64,000 nucleotides of DNA. Origin: Trebouxia sp. TZW2008 (lineage: Eukaryota; Chlorophyta; Trebouxiophyceae; Trebouxiales; Trebouxiaceae). Every line of letters starts with the position of its first letter. Position 1 is the first letter of the stretch. Location of the stretch: NCBI GenBank assembly GCA_002118135.1, contig BDIU01000128.1, forward strand, positions 109,195-173,194, in the 5' to 3' direction. The notes beneath the pieces are model-generated. The model was given only the letters and a program-made list of their open reading frames with translations, was not told the DNA's origin and ran no database searches. This document shows, in pieces, positions 12,643 to 25,600 of the stretch. Made by a program: the position numbers and the translations under genes.

Positions 12643-15600
12643 CTGCACACACCACAGTATGATCAGGTGATCAGCACAAACACAATTTTCCACAATCACA
12701 ATCAGGGCAACTACATGAGGTACCAAATAGGAATGGGGGTTTTGAGCAGCCTGCCTGCGCTGGATTGCAGCGTGTTTTTTCCAATCCACTAGCTTCTCAT
12801 AGTCTTCAATCTTTACGCCGCTGCATGAACCACAGTCTGACATGGTTTCAGTTTCAGAAGTTCTTGTACACAATACAAGCAACAGCAAGTGGTGAACAAA
12901 TAACAAACCAGCTGGTGACGTGTCTAGTTCTGGCATGTTTTGGCATGCAGACACCATCTGCTTAGCCTGCATGGGAGCATTTAGCAAACATGACAATTCA
13001 GCCATCAAATTTTGGATTTTCACCAGCAGTTGTGGTGAGCACTCCCAAGTAAAGGCAAGCGGTGTAGACATGACCAGGCTAGCTGATACCATGTCTAGTT
13101 TTGGCATGCATACACCATCTGCTTAGCCTGCATTGAAGATTGGTGCACACTTTGCAACGCAGACATTGGCCTGAGGTCTTTGACCTGCAGCTGCAGTAAG
13201 CAATCCCAAGCAAGAGCAAGTGGTAAACACCTACCAAAACTAGCTGTTGCCATGTCTACTTTTTACATGCATACACCATCTGCCCACTCAGCATGGAAAT
13301 GATACGCCAAAATATCTTTTTCAAGAATTGCTAGCTCAAGACCACCTGCTTGCAGTCGTTCTACACCTGCAGCGCTGCATGAAGAGATGGTGGCAGCTGC
13401 CTGCAAGCAACTGTACTTCAAATTTGACAAAGTCACATGCTCAGCATGCACAGCAGCCTGGAGCAGGTGTTGCCTTCCTGCATTGCCTGTGTGAGGAGCA
13501 AGCCTGTATGTAGCTGTTTGTAGCTTTTAAGCCAAGGTAGCCACACACTGTTTGTAGCAGCCAAAGCTTAAGAGCTGCAGACAGCTACAGAACTGGTCTG
13601 CTCAGCATGCACAGCAGCTGAGGCATATGTGTGGGCATTTGGAAGCGAGCAGCTGTCAGCAGACAGCATTGAATTCAAATTTGGCAGCTTTGCAGTATCT
13701 GCTCAGCATGCATAGCAGTTGGTGCAAATCTAAGCTTCCCGCCTTGCCTTTACTGGGTGAAGCAGCCATGTGTGTAGCTGTTTGTAGCTTGCAAACTGAG
13801 GCAGCGACACACTGTTTGTAGCAGTCAAGGTTTCCAAGCTGCAGACAGCTAAAGACTCAGTCGCTCTGCACCCTCTGCTCAGCATGCATAGCAGCTGGGG
13901 CAAGTCTAAACATCTTGCCTTGCCTGAGGCAAGAGGAACAGGCAAGTTTGTAGCTGGCAAAGCGAGGCAGCTGCACACTGTGTGTAGCAGTCAAGGTTTC
14001 CAAGCTGCAGCCAGCTACACACCTGGCAGCTGTCCTGCATGTGCTCAGCACGCATAGCAGTTGGGACAAGTCTAAACATGTTGCCTTGCCTGAGTCAAGA
14101 GGACCAGCTGTGGTCATGATTGTTTGAAGCTTGCAAGTGTGGAGGGATAGACACTGTGTGTAGCATTCAGGGTTTCCAAGCTGCAGACAGCTACAGACCT
14201 GGTGGCTCTGCCCCATCCCCTCCTCATGCATAGCAGATGGGGCAACTCTAATCTTTCTGCCTTGCCTGTGTGAGAAGATAGATTTGGCAGCAGACAACAC
14301 CAGACTCAAGCTTGGCAGCTCTGCAGCTTTTGCATAGCATGCATAACAGCTGGGGCAAGTGTAAGCTTTCTGCCCTGCCTGTCTGAGCAGGAACAACCAT
14401 GTCTGTTGCTGATTGAAGCTTGGAAAGCTGAACGGCCACACAATATTTGTGGCAGTCAAGGTTTCCAAGATGCAGACAGCTACAGACCGGTTGCTCTCCA
14501 TCAGCTGCTCAGCATGCACAGCGGCAAGGGCAAAGTCCAAGCATTGTGCCTGGCTTGTGCAAAGAGGTGCAGCTCAAAAGCAAAGCCATAACGACTATCC
14601 ACTGTTTGCTCCTCATGCATAGCAATTGAGACAAGTGCAAGTTTTCTGCCTTTCTTGTATTGGTTAGAGTAGCCATGTATATATCTGTTTGTAACTTGTA
14701 AAACTGAACAGCTACACACTGTTTGTAGCAGCTCAGGAAGCCAAGCAACCAACAGCTACAGGCCTGGTCGCTCTGCACCATCTGCTCAGCATGCATAGCA
14801 GTTGGGACAAGTCCAAGCTTTCTGCCTTGCCTGAGTCAAAAGGACCAGCTGTGGTTGTGACTGTTTGTAGCTTGCAAACCGAGGCAGCTACACACTGTTT
14901 GTAGCAGTCAAGGTTTCCAAGCTACAGACAGCTACGCACCTGGCAGCTGTCCTCCATGTGCTCGGCGTACATAGCAGATGGGACAAGTCTAAGCTTCTTG
15001 CCTTGCCTGTTTCGAGAGGAACAAGCAAGATTGTGGTGTCGGTGGCTTGTGAATCCAGACTGCCACACACTGTGTGTAGCAGTCAAGGTTTTCAAGCTGC
15101 AAACTGCTTCGTACCTGGCATCTCGGCACCATCTGCTCAGCATGCATAGCAGTTAGGGCAGATCCTAGCTTCTTGTTTTGCCTGTGTGAGGAGCAGCCAT
15201 GTGTGTAGCTGTTTGTAGCTTGCAGACCTGGACAGCTAAACAGTGTTTGTAGCAGTCAAGGTTTCCAAGCTGCAGACGGCTACACGGTTTGGGCCCCTCC
15301 ACTATCTGCTCATCATGCACAGCAGTGAGCGCAAGTCTAAGCATTGTGCCTGGCTTGTGCCAAGACGTACAGAGCAGAAGCACACTCGAGTTTGGCAACT
15401 ATACCCTGTTTGCTCATCATGCATAACAGTCGGGACAAGTGCAAGCTTCCTGTCTTGCCTGTGTGAGGAGCAGCCACATGTGTAGCTGTGTGTAGCTTGC
15501 AAACCTGAACAGCTATATACTGCTTGTAGCAGTCAAGGTTTCCAAGCTGCAGACAGCCACTTACTTGGCAGCTGCCCTGCATGTGCTCAGCGTGCAAAGC

Positions 15601-18600
15601 ATGCTTCAACTGACACATTGTGCCCATCAACACCGGCTAGGCCAATCAACTGCCTCAATCAGGATTGAGCGGACACAGCCAATCACCATTACATGATCCC
15701 GCATTTGTTCAACGGTGAAACCTATCATGATACCAAACAGACCACATCATTCAAAATATTCAACTGCAACAGAATGGGCTGATCAAGTTGACTGCACCAA
15801 TCATTTGCACCATTTCAATTTGCCATCTGGTTTCACCATTCATGTATCTGCCGGTAGAAGTGCTGCTCTGCTCAGCTGCTGTGTTTTCAAGGCATGCACC
15901 AACAAAGATGGGTTGTGTCAACTAAAGATGTTGGCATCACCCATTTTTTTAAGGTGCATGCCTTGACCACATAGTCAGCACTGCAGCAAACACATCAGCA
16001 AATTACATACACAACATCCGAAATGCAATACGCAAGTATTGTCAAACCAGAAGGCATGGTTCTGGTCGCCAGGGCACAGAGCTGTCGCATGCTACTGCTC
16101 ACAAATGCTGCTGATGCTGCTGCTGCTGCTGTTGCATTGCTGAGCAAACAGTATTGGTCAAGGTTCTGCTGCTGATTAAGCCATGTTAAGCCATTAACAC
16201 CGTTAAGCCATTCAGCCATTAAACCATTAAGCCATCACCATTAAGCCAGTAAACCATTAGGCCATTAGGCCATGAAGCCATGGCCATTAAGCCATCAAAC
16301 CATTAAGCCATATGCATGATGCGAGTAAGCACGCTTCTATTGATCATGCACTGTAGACATGACAACAAATTGGCCACAACGACCGCTTTGAGCAGGTTTC
16401 ACAAACTTAGAAGGCGCTACACAAGTTGACTGCTCTGGCTGATCTGCTGTTCAGACGTGTCGTCACAAGTGGTCTGTAGCGCATGATCCAGGTGCTCTGC
16501 CCTATATGCTTGCCTGGCTGCTTTCTTGCATCAATGGACTTATGCCTTTGGTCAACACGCTCCTGCTTGATCATTCACTTGAGACATAAGAACAAATTGG
16601 CCAAACGACCCATTTTGTACAGTTTTCATGATCATAGATGGTGCTACACAGCATGGCTGCTGTAGCTGATCTGCTGTTCAGACGTGTCGTCACAAGTGGT
16701 CTCCAAGGCATGGTCAAGGTGCTCTGCCATGCAGGCTTGCTTGGCTGATGTTCTTGCTTAATCAAAGTCATGCCGTTGGTCCATATGCTCGTGCTGGATC
16801 ATATCTCTGAGACATTGCAACAAATCAGCTAGAAGAACCACCCTCTGCAGGTTCCCAAAAAGGCGCCACAGTGCAAAGACTGATGGCATGTCACTAGCAG
16901 GCAATGTTGCATTTTGAGACTTATATTCAGCAACACTGAACACTGCTCACTGAGCTTTTGCATGCCTACATCACCTGCTCAGCATGCCAAACAGGGCGTC
17001 ATTCAATGAAGACAGGAAAGTCTTCTTTGCCTGTTACTGTGCCAATCAAATCAATAATATGCTCAGCTTGAGCGGGTGGTGACAAGGCGGTTGTTTCTGC
17101 TAGGCATAGAGCATCAGCCATGCTCCTATTGACCATACGCTTGAGTCATGACAACAAATTGCCCAAATTGACCGCTTTGCAAATTGCCTGGTTATAGGAA
17201 GGCTTTACATAAAGATCTGGCCGATCTGCTGCTTAGGGCTTGTCGTAGCAGGAGTTCTGAAATGTACAATGAAGGTATGCTAAATTGACTGCAGCATTCC
17301 TGCAGGGCAGGACCAGGCAGGGCAGGGCAGCTTGAGCCAGCCCTGCTGCAGAGTCCCTCATGCTCTTTATGCACACATGCTCAGGTCAACCCAAGCTGGT
17401 GAAGCAGTTTCCTTCACCCACAAAGATTGTTCGCTGAAGATTCCTTGCAGACTGAACTTTTTCATACGCCTTTCAGACTGATGAGCACAGTCACAGTGTC
17501 ATTTGAGCATGCAGTGATGCCATGATACTGGAGCTGGTGCATGAGTGTACAAGACTGCATGACAGATGCTGTCTCCAAGGGTTCTCAAATGAGCATCTGA
17601 TGCATGATATCGAGCAGCTGATATGTCAACGCCCAGTCAGATGCGTCAGGTTGAGTAAAACTGCTAGTGTTGCTGCTGATCGCTACATCGACCAGTGGAA
17701 GGAACTGTCACTTTATCAGACCGCCTCTTGCAGGGTCAGATAGCGACCAGCTGTGACCATAGCAACTTGTGTGAACAGTTGCGAGCTGCACAACTAAGGT
17801 TTCAAGCATGTAACAGGGCATGCACATTTTATTCCCACTTGTGCAGACATCAGAGGAATTGAAGGGTACATTCTTGAGCTGGCGGTCGGCAGCACAAATA
17901 GCTCAGTCGGTACAGTCAGATGTATGGGGTGAGCAGCTTGCATCTGTTGACTACAGCTGCTATTGTTGCAACTGGTCGCTACGTTGACCAGTGGAAGGGA
18001 CTGTCACTTTATCAGACCGCCTCTTGCAGGGTCAGATAGCGACCGGCTGTGACCATAGCAACTGGTATGCACAATTGCAAACTGCAAAGCTGACATTTCA
18101 AGATGTTTGACGGGGCACACGCATTCTGTTACTACCTGTTCATCAATTCAGAGGATTTGAAGGGCAGACTCTTGAGCTGGCAATTGGCAGCACAATTAGC
18201 TCAATTGTTACACTCAGATGTGTTGGGTCAGCAGCTTGCATCTGTTGACTGCAGCTGCTAGTATTGCAGCTGGCCACTATGCTGACTACTGGAAGGAAAT
18301 GTCGCTTTCTAAGACCGCCTCTTGCAGGGTCAGACAGCGAATAGCTGTAACAGTAGTCATTGGTATGCACAGATGCAGACTGCAAAGCTGACATCTCAAG
18401 AGGTTTGATAGGGCATGCATATTATGTTGCAACTTGTTGACAAAGTCAGAGGATTGGAGGGGCAGACTCTTGAGCTGGCAATTGGCAACACAACTAGCTC
18501 AGGCTATACCCTCAGATGTGTTAGGTGAGCAGCTTGCATCTATTGACTGCAGCTGCTAGTACTGCAGCTGGCCACTACACTGACTACTGGAAGGAATTGT

Positions 18601-21600
18601 CGCTTTCTAAGACCACCTCTTGCAGGGTCAGATAGCGACCAGCTGTAATAATAGCAACAGATGTGAACAGTTGCAAAAGCACAGTTGCAACTGGTGTGAA
18701 CATAGCATAGCTAGCACTTCAAAAAAATTCACTGGGCAAGCAGCTGGTGTTTTACGGCTTGTCGATAAGGTCAGAGGACTTGCAGGGCAGAAATTTGAGC
18801 TTGCAAAATGCAATGTGAGTCGAGGTGGGGCTTGCTGTCAGGCTGTTTGTTCATGTTCCGTGGCGTAGAGTGCAAACAATCTATGCCTCAGTAAACGAGC
18901 TGAGTAGGATTGAGTACATCTGAAGCTAAACACAGCTGAGCATGTTCTGTAAGGCTGATTAGACTTCTGCAGCCCTACTGCTGATGCTAGTGCATGATAC
19001 ACCAAGACCTGACATGTGCAATTTGTAAGGCTGACTGTTGTTGAACGTGTTCAGACAGAGCGCTGCTGCTGTAAACGCATGAAGACACTCAGGTATGAAG
19101 TCAAAAAGTAAAGTGGATTAAGTTTGATAGACAATCTTTCATTGCAATGCTATGACACATGCAACCAGACTTGTTGCCTGGCTGAAGCATGTAGAAATCT
19201 CTTCCTACTCACTCCGGGAAGCATACCTCTGGGCTTGCATTTGCAGCTGTCAACAGACAATCCAGTATTGCTGACATGATGCAAGCTCAACTCTCCAGAT
19301 GGGCGTACCTTGGGGCTTGCTGAGGGGCAGTGTAGTCAGATGCCGCCCTGCTGAAACTGATGCCAAAGTCGCTATGCACCGCAAACAAGCGCAATGCAGA
19401 AAATGTCTGAAAGACACATGTACCTGAATCCTTCTTTGAGCAATGTCAGATGTAAGTCAGATGTGCCGCATTGTACTCTGAGGATCATACCTTGGAGCTT
19501 GTTGAGGGGTTGTGTAGTCAGATGCTGCCCTGCTTGTGTTGCCTGGGGTCCCCCCCTCAACCCGGCTGGGGGGCTTTGACAGCTCCTCTAGGGCTATGCT
19601 GGCCAGCTTCCCAGCAGCTCCCAACGCAAACCTGCATCAATAGTCATAGTGATGAGAACAACAACAAATCAACAACAGTTGGAGTGGGCAATGTGATAAC
19701 AGGTACAGTCAGTTGCAGCCCTGCTGCTGTTGATGGGTCACCCCTCTCAACTCAGCTGGGGCCCTTTGTTAGCTCCTTTAGGGCTATGCTGGCCAGCAGT
19801 TTAGCAGCATGCTATGCAAGGCTGCATCGACCATTTCATGATGAGAATCAAGATGATGAGTTCCACATGCTCACACAGCTTTCAATTGTGTGTGGCACCT
19901 GCAACAAGGTTTGCCGCCTTGTATGCAAAACTTTGTTGCAGCTGTAGTCAACTGTCAGCTGTCAGCACAACTGAGGAGCTCCAGCCAGCTGACTGATCAG
20001 GAATTTGTGACCATGAGCTGTCGACCTAAACATGGTCAAGGTGACTACAATTTTGAGCCGGTAGCATGCAGGTGCAGCATGCTAATAGATACATTGGTGT
20101 GTGCTGTGTAATCTGAGCTGGAACAAGACTGCGCGGCACAGGTGTAACATGTGCTATTAGGCTATCCAACTATGTCATCCTTGCAAGGTGGCTGGCAACT
20201 GGCTTGTGTTTTGGTGTTGCCAGGGCAGCAGCTGTTGCGCTTCTGACTGGGCTTGAACATGTTGTACATGCCTGGCCGGACGTCTAGGCAGGTACCACAT
20301 GTGCAAGCCCAGACATAAGCGCAACAGCTGCTGCCCTTGCAAAGCAATGCACAAGCCATGCAAGCATTCTGCACAGCTTGGCAGCAGGCTTATGGGTCAA
20401 GATGACTGGGCTTACGGTTTGAGCGGAGGAGGCAGGGTTTGCTGGTAGTTCTTGAAGGGTACAAGTGGCATCACAGCAATCTTGAGAGCGTCTGTGAGAG
20501 TGAGAGCAAGGGTGATGCGAGTTGTCTGCAGTGGCGCTTCCGCAGTTCAGCAGCAGGCTTATGGCTCAGGATCACGGTTCTTAGGCTTTGAGCAGATGCA
20601 GGCAGATTGTGATCAGCACCAAATGCTGGCATCCAAGCAGTCATGGTTTGGGGTTTGCCGAAGCCTCTCCCCTGCTGGATTGGGAGGGGGACCGGGGGGG
20701 TGAGGGGGAGGAGTTGGTTGGACAGCTTGGTCACATGCCAAGTTTAGTCATACAGGCAAATGCCGCAAGTGCTGCATTGACAAACGCAACGGCATGCGCA
20801 TCACGTTGCAAGGATCTTTTCAGCAAGCAATCCTGGCCATCATCGACATCTTTGACAAACCACAAGCTGCAAATGACGACGAGAGGAAAGACAAAGTCAC
20901 GCGTACGGACCGACAAGCAGCACATGGCTTGGCAGACAACTGTGTACAAGGACCTTTCTCCTCCATGTTCAGTACAGGTGGTGTAGGCTAGCACAGGACC
21001 AAACTGGTGAGAGACAGTTGACTGCTCCAGTACGTACCTAGCTGGGCCTGCTGAACCTTTCCAGCACGTGCAATTATGATTGAATGAATCAAGCTGAAGT
21101 GTGTGGCTGAGCGTAAAGGATGTTACACATTCAGCGCATAGCACAATCATGCTGATTGACAAACTGTTGGAACACATGTATACTCCAGCACCCACAAGCA
21201 TGGCAGTGCAAGGTGCTCAAAGTGCTAATCACACCATTACTCAGCATGACACACAAACCAAGAACATGCCAAGTGCATGCATGTGTACTGCAAAACAATG
21301 TAGCATATGGCTTAAGTTGTACGTACACCAGGCTGAAGTATATTGCTGAGCATGAAGGGAGTTGACACACTGAGCGCATAGCACAATCATGCTAACTGCT
21401 GAACTGCTGGAATACACACATACACTCCCACAATCCAGCAGCTTGCATGGCAGTGCAAGGTGCTCAACGTGCTCATCACACCATGACTCAGCATGACACA
21501 CAAACCAGAAACACGCTGAGTCATGCATGGGCTTAGCAGCACAATACAAGGTTGCAAAAAGCCTTTTAGGTCACATCTCAAGCTTGTTCCATGGCTACAA

Positions 21601-21709
21601 AGGCACAAGCATCTAAACAAGTGTAGCTCATGGTGCCGTGTTACAGATCAGATGGATGAAACTAGACCTTGTCTGCAGCAAGTTTGCAGCTGACCACTAC
21701 CCCCACCAT

Positions 21710-21783
<74 letters not shown>

Positions 21784-22609
21784 CCCTCATTTCCATTGTT
21801 CAGAATGGTTGACATACCACAAATCTTGTGAGCCTGACTATGCACTATGAAGCAGGCAGGCACAGCAATGTGGATAGCTTACTTGCCAACACCCTTTGCG
21901 ACCTTGACTCCTGTTTTAGCGCCAGATGATCCTCTGCTCTGGGGGGCTGATCCAGATGATCCAGCCTGCCCTGCCCCGATGGCCCAGTCGTCAGACCCGC
22001 CTGACCCCCGGGGGGACCCCACGCCAGGCAGGGGGGTCTGATTGGCCTGTTGGAATACACCTACTGAACGGGGCAGATTTTCCAAAGAAGAGAACCAACC
22101 TTCCATCTCACGTGACGGCTCTAAACCTGCGATCAAGTGTAAATGTCAATGCTATGTGATGTGTGGCCCGAAAAAGGCTTGCTGGATTACACCTACTGAG
22201 CATGGCAGCTTGTCCAACGAAGAGAACCAACCTTCCATCTCACGAGAAGATTCTAGACCTGCAAGCAAGATTCCTTGTTGTTCACCAGCCGGAGCTTCAG
22301 TCTCAGCATCAGCATTGCATGTGCTCAGCACACAGCTACAATTGACCAGATTCAGCAAGAGAGTCTGCAGAAGTTGCACATGGCAGCCTCGATGCTTTGT
22401 TGAGAACATCAAAGACAATCGAGGTGTAGTAGTGTGTGAGTGGCGTCACAGCACTAGGACCTCTCCTTCATGTCCCTAGCCATCCAGGTGCTCTGTTGAC
22501 GAACGCCGAGACAATTTATTGCATGCTTATTTCAGTTTAGGTATGATTTACATTGATTCATTGTTGATATTGTCTGTTGACCCCCCTGTTGGGTCCCAAG
22601 GACAGTAAA

Positions 22610-22648
<39 letters not shown>

Positions 22649-25600
22649 TGCAGTAGCAACATGATTAAGCCTCATTCCGATACAGCGTTAAGAAGGAGCC
22701 TAAGCTGCAGTTGCTACATCAGCACGACACGCATGCCTAAGCACACACAACTGCATCTAACCACCATCAGTACACTGAAGATGCTGCAGCAATTGTGAAT
22801 GGCAGCTGTGTGTGCATCAGCCACACAGTACAGCTCACAGTCTCAATACTGGAGCTAGCTGAGCATCACATGCCCTCAAGCACACACGGCTGTAGGCAGC
22901 CAGCTCCAGCACACTCAAGAGAGGCTGCAGAAGTTGTGCATGGCAGCTGCAAGAGCATCAGCACCATAGGTACAGCTCACACACTCAACACGGCACCAAG
23001 ACAGAGCCAGATCGTCAGTCGTAGCATGAGCATCACATGCTCGCTCAGGCACACACAGCTACCCTCCAACGACTCCAGCACACTCAAAAAGGGTCTGCAG
23101 AAGTTGCGCATGGCAGCTGTGTGTGCATCAGCGACATAGTATAGCTCACACTCTCAACACAGCACCAAGTCGGAGCTAAACTGCAGTGGCCACATGAGCG
23201 TGACATGCATGTTGACGCCTACACAGCTGTTGCGTCAACTTCAGCACACTCAAAAAGGTCTGCAGAAATTGTGCATAGCAGCTGTGTGTGCATCAGTGAC
23301 GTAGTACAACTCACACTGTCAACATAGCAAGACAAAACAGGAATGTCAATTACAGCATGAGCATCACGTGCGCTCAAGCACACACAGCTGCCCTTCAACG
23401 ACTCCAGCACACTCAAGAGAGTCTGCAGAAGTTGTGCATGGCAGCTGCAAGTGCATAAGCACCATAGGTACAGCTCACACACTCAACACGGCACCAAGAT
23501 AGAGCAAGAACGTCAGTCGTAGCATGAGCATCACATGCGCGCTCAGGCACACACAGCTACCCTCCAACGACTCCAGCACACTCAAAAAGGGTCTGCAGAA
23601 GTTGTGCATGGCAGCTGTGTGTGCATGAGCGACATGGCACAGCTCACACTCTCAAATCAGCATCAAGGCCTTGTCGAAGCTTCAGCAGCAATATGAGCAT
23701 CATATGCAATTGTTCAAGCACACACAACTGCATGCAAGCAACGCCAGCACACTCAATAGAGTCTGTTGACATTGTGTATGGCAGCTGTGTGTGCATAGGG
23801 ACATGACACAGCTAACACTCTGAACACAGCACCACAAGGCAGCTAGAGCTTCAGTGCAATGTGAGCATCACATGCGTGTTGAAGCATGCACAGCTGCATT
23901 TGACCAGCTTCAGCACACTTAAGAGAGTCTGCAGAACTTGTGTATGTCAGCTGTGTGTGCATCAGTGACATGATACAGCTCGTACTTTCGATACAGTATC
24001 ACAATGCAGGCAATGCTTGACTTGTAGTGTGAGCATCACATGCATGTAGAAGCAAACACAGCTACCTACAACAGCTCCAGCACTCAAGAGAGTCTGCAGA
24101 AGTTGTGTACAGCAGCTGTGTGTGCATCAGCGACATGCTTCACCTCAGACCCTCGACACAGCACCAAAATGCAGCCAAGTTTTCTATTGCAATATGGGCA
24201 TCACATGCACTGCAGCACAGAAACGCACACAGCTACCTGCAACAACTAAAGCACACTCAAGAGAGTCTGCAGCAGGTGCACATTGCAGCTGTATGTGCAT
24301 CTGTGACACGACACAGCTCACATTTTCAATACAGCACCAAGTTAGAGCTAGAGCGGCAGTTGCCACATGAGTGTGACATGCATGTGCAAGCAAGCACAGC
24401 TGCATTTGACCAGCTTCAGCACACTCAACGAGAGTCTGCAGAGGTTGAACTTGGCAGCTGTGTGTGCATGAGTGACAAGATACAGCTCACACTCTCAACA
24501 CAGCAGCAAGATGCAGGCAATGCTTGAGTTGCAGTGTGAGCATCACATGCGCGCTCAAGCACACAGCTGCAGCCAATCAACTTCGACAACAGAGTCTGCA
24601 GAAGTTGGATATGGCAGCTGTGTGTGCATCAGCAACATGCTTCAGCTCACACCCTCAACACAACACCAACATGCAGCCAGAGCTGCAGTTGCAATATGAG
24701 CATGACATGCATGTTGAAGCATGCACAGCTGCATTTGACCAGCTTCAGCACACTCAAGAGAGTCTGCAGAAGGTGCACATTGCAGCTGTATGTGCACCAG
24801 CGCCACAGTACAGCTCGAACCCTCGACACAGCACCAAGATTCAGCCAAACTTTCAATGAAAATATGAGCATCACATGCACTGAAGCACAGAAGCACACAC
24901 TGCTACCTGCAAAAATCAAGCACACGCTTCAAGTCCACAGAAGGGGCACATTGCAGCTGTATATGCATCAGTGACATAGTACAGCTCACACTCTCAACAC
25001 AGCACCAGCTTTTTAACTTCACATAACATCATTCTGCCTGTTATCAGCTGCATTAGATGCTGCTCAGGTTCACGCATGTCGATTGACGATGGCTCTTTGA
25101 CCCTATAAAAAGGATGTGACCATTAATTGTAGGATCAACTCGGCACTCAAACAATGAGCATGCAGCAACTTTGAGCATCAAGCTAACTAGCAGCTTCTCA
25201 ACTCCACAAAGCATCATTCTGTCTGGTAGCAGTTGCATTGAATACTGCTCAAATTGCTGCAGGATTCTTGCTCAACATCTCATCCAGCCTCAACAAACAC
25301 CGCAATGTTTTGTTGTGGGATTGGCTTGATGGTCAGCAACAAGTGCGCAACATCTTTAAGCACCAAACTAATCCTCAGCTCCACAGCTCTAGACAGCTCT
25401 AGACAGCTCTAGAAAGCACCATTCTGCCTGCTGTCAGCTGCATAAGATACTGCTCACACTGCTGCCCATTTGTTGCTGATGGTCAAGCCAATCCCACAAC
25501 AAAGGGTGCAATCACTTGTTGTTGGGTTGGTTAGGACATCAGCAACACATATGCAACAGCTCAAGCACCAAGCCAATTTGCAGCGAGAAAGCTGTACAGA

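Noticed and set aside
13857..14540. 227-codon minus-strand open frame in an array
   Set aside because: Periodic translation of the 170-175-bp repeat; other units are broken by stops.
21638..21863. Poly-Gln and poly-Ala open frames over the CAG run
   Set aside because: Produced by the microsatellite alone, without flanking coding character.
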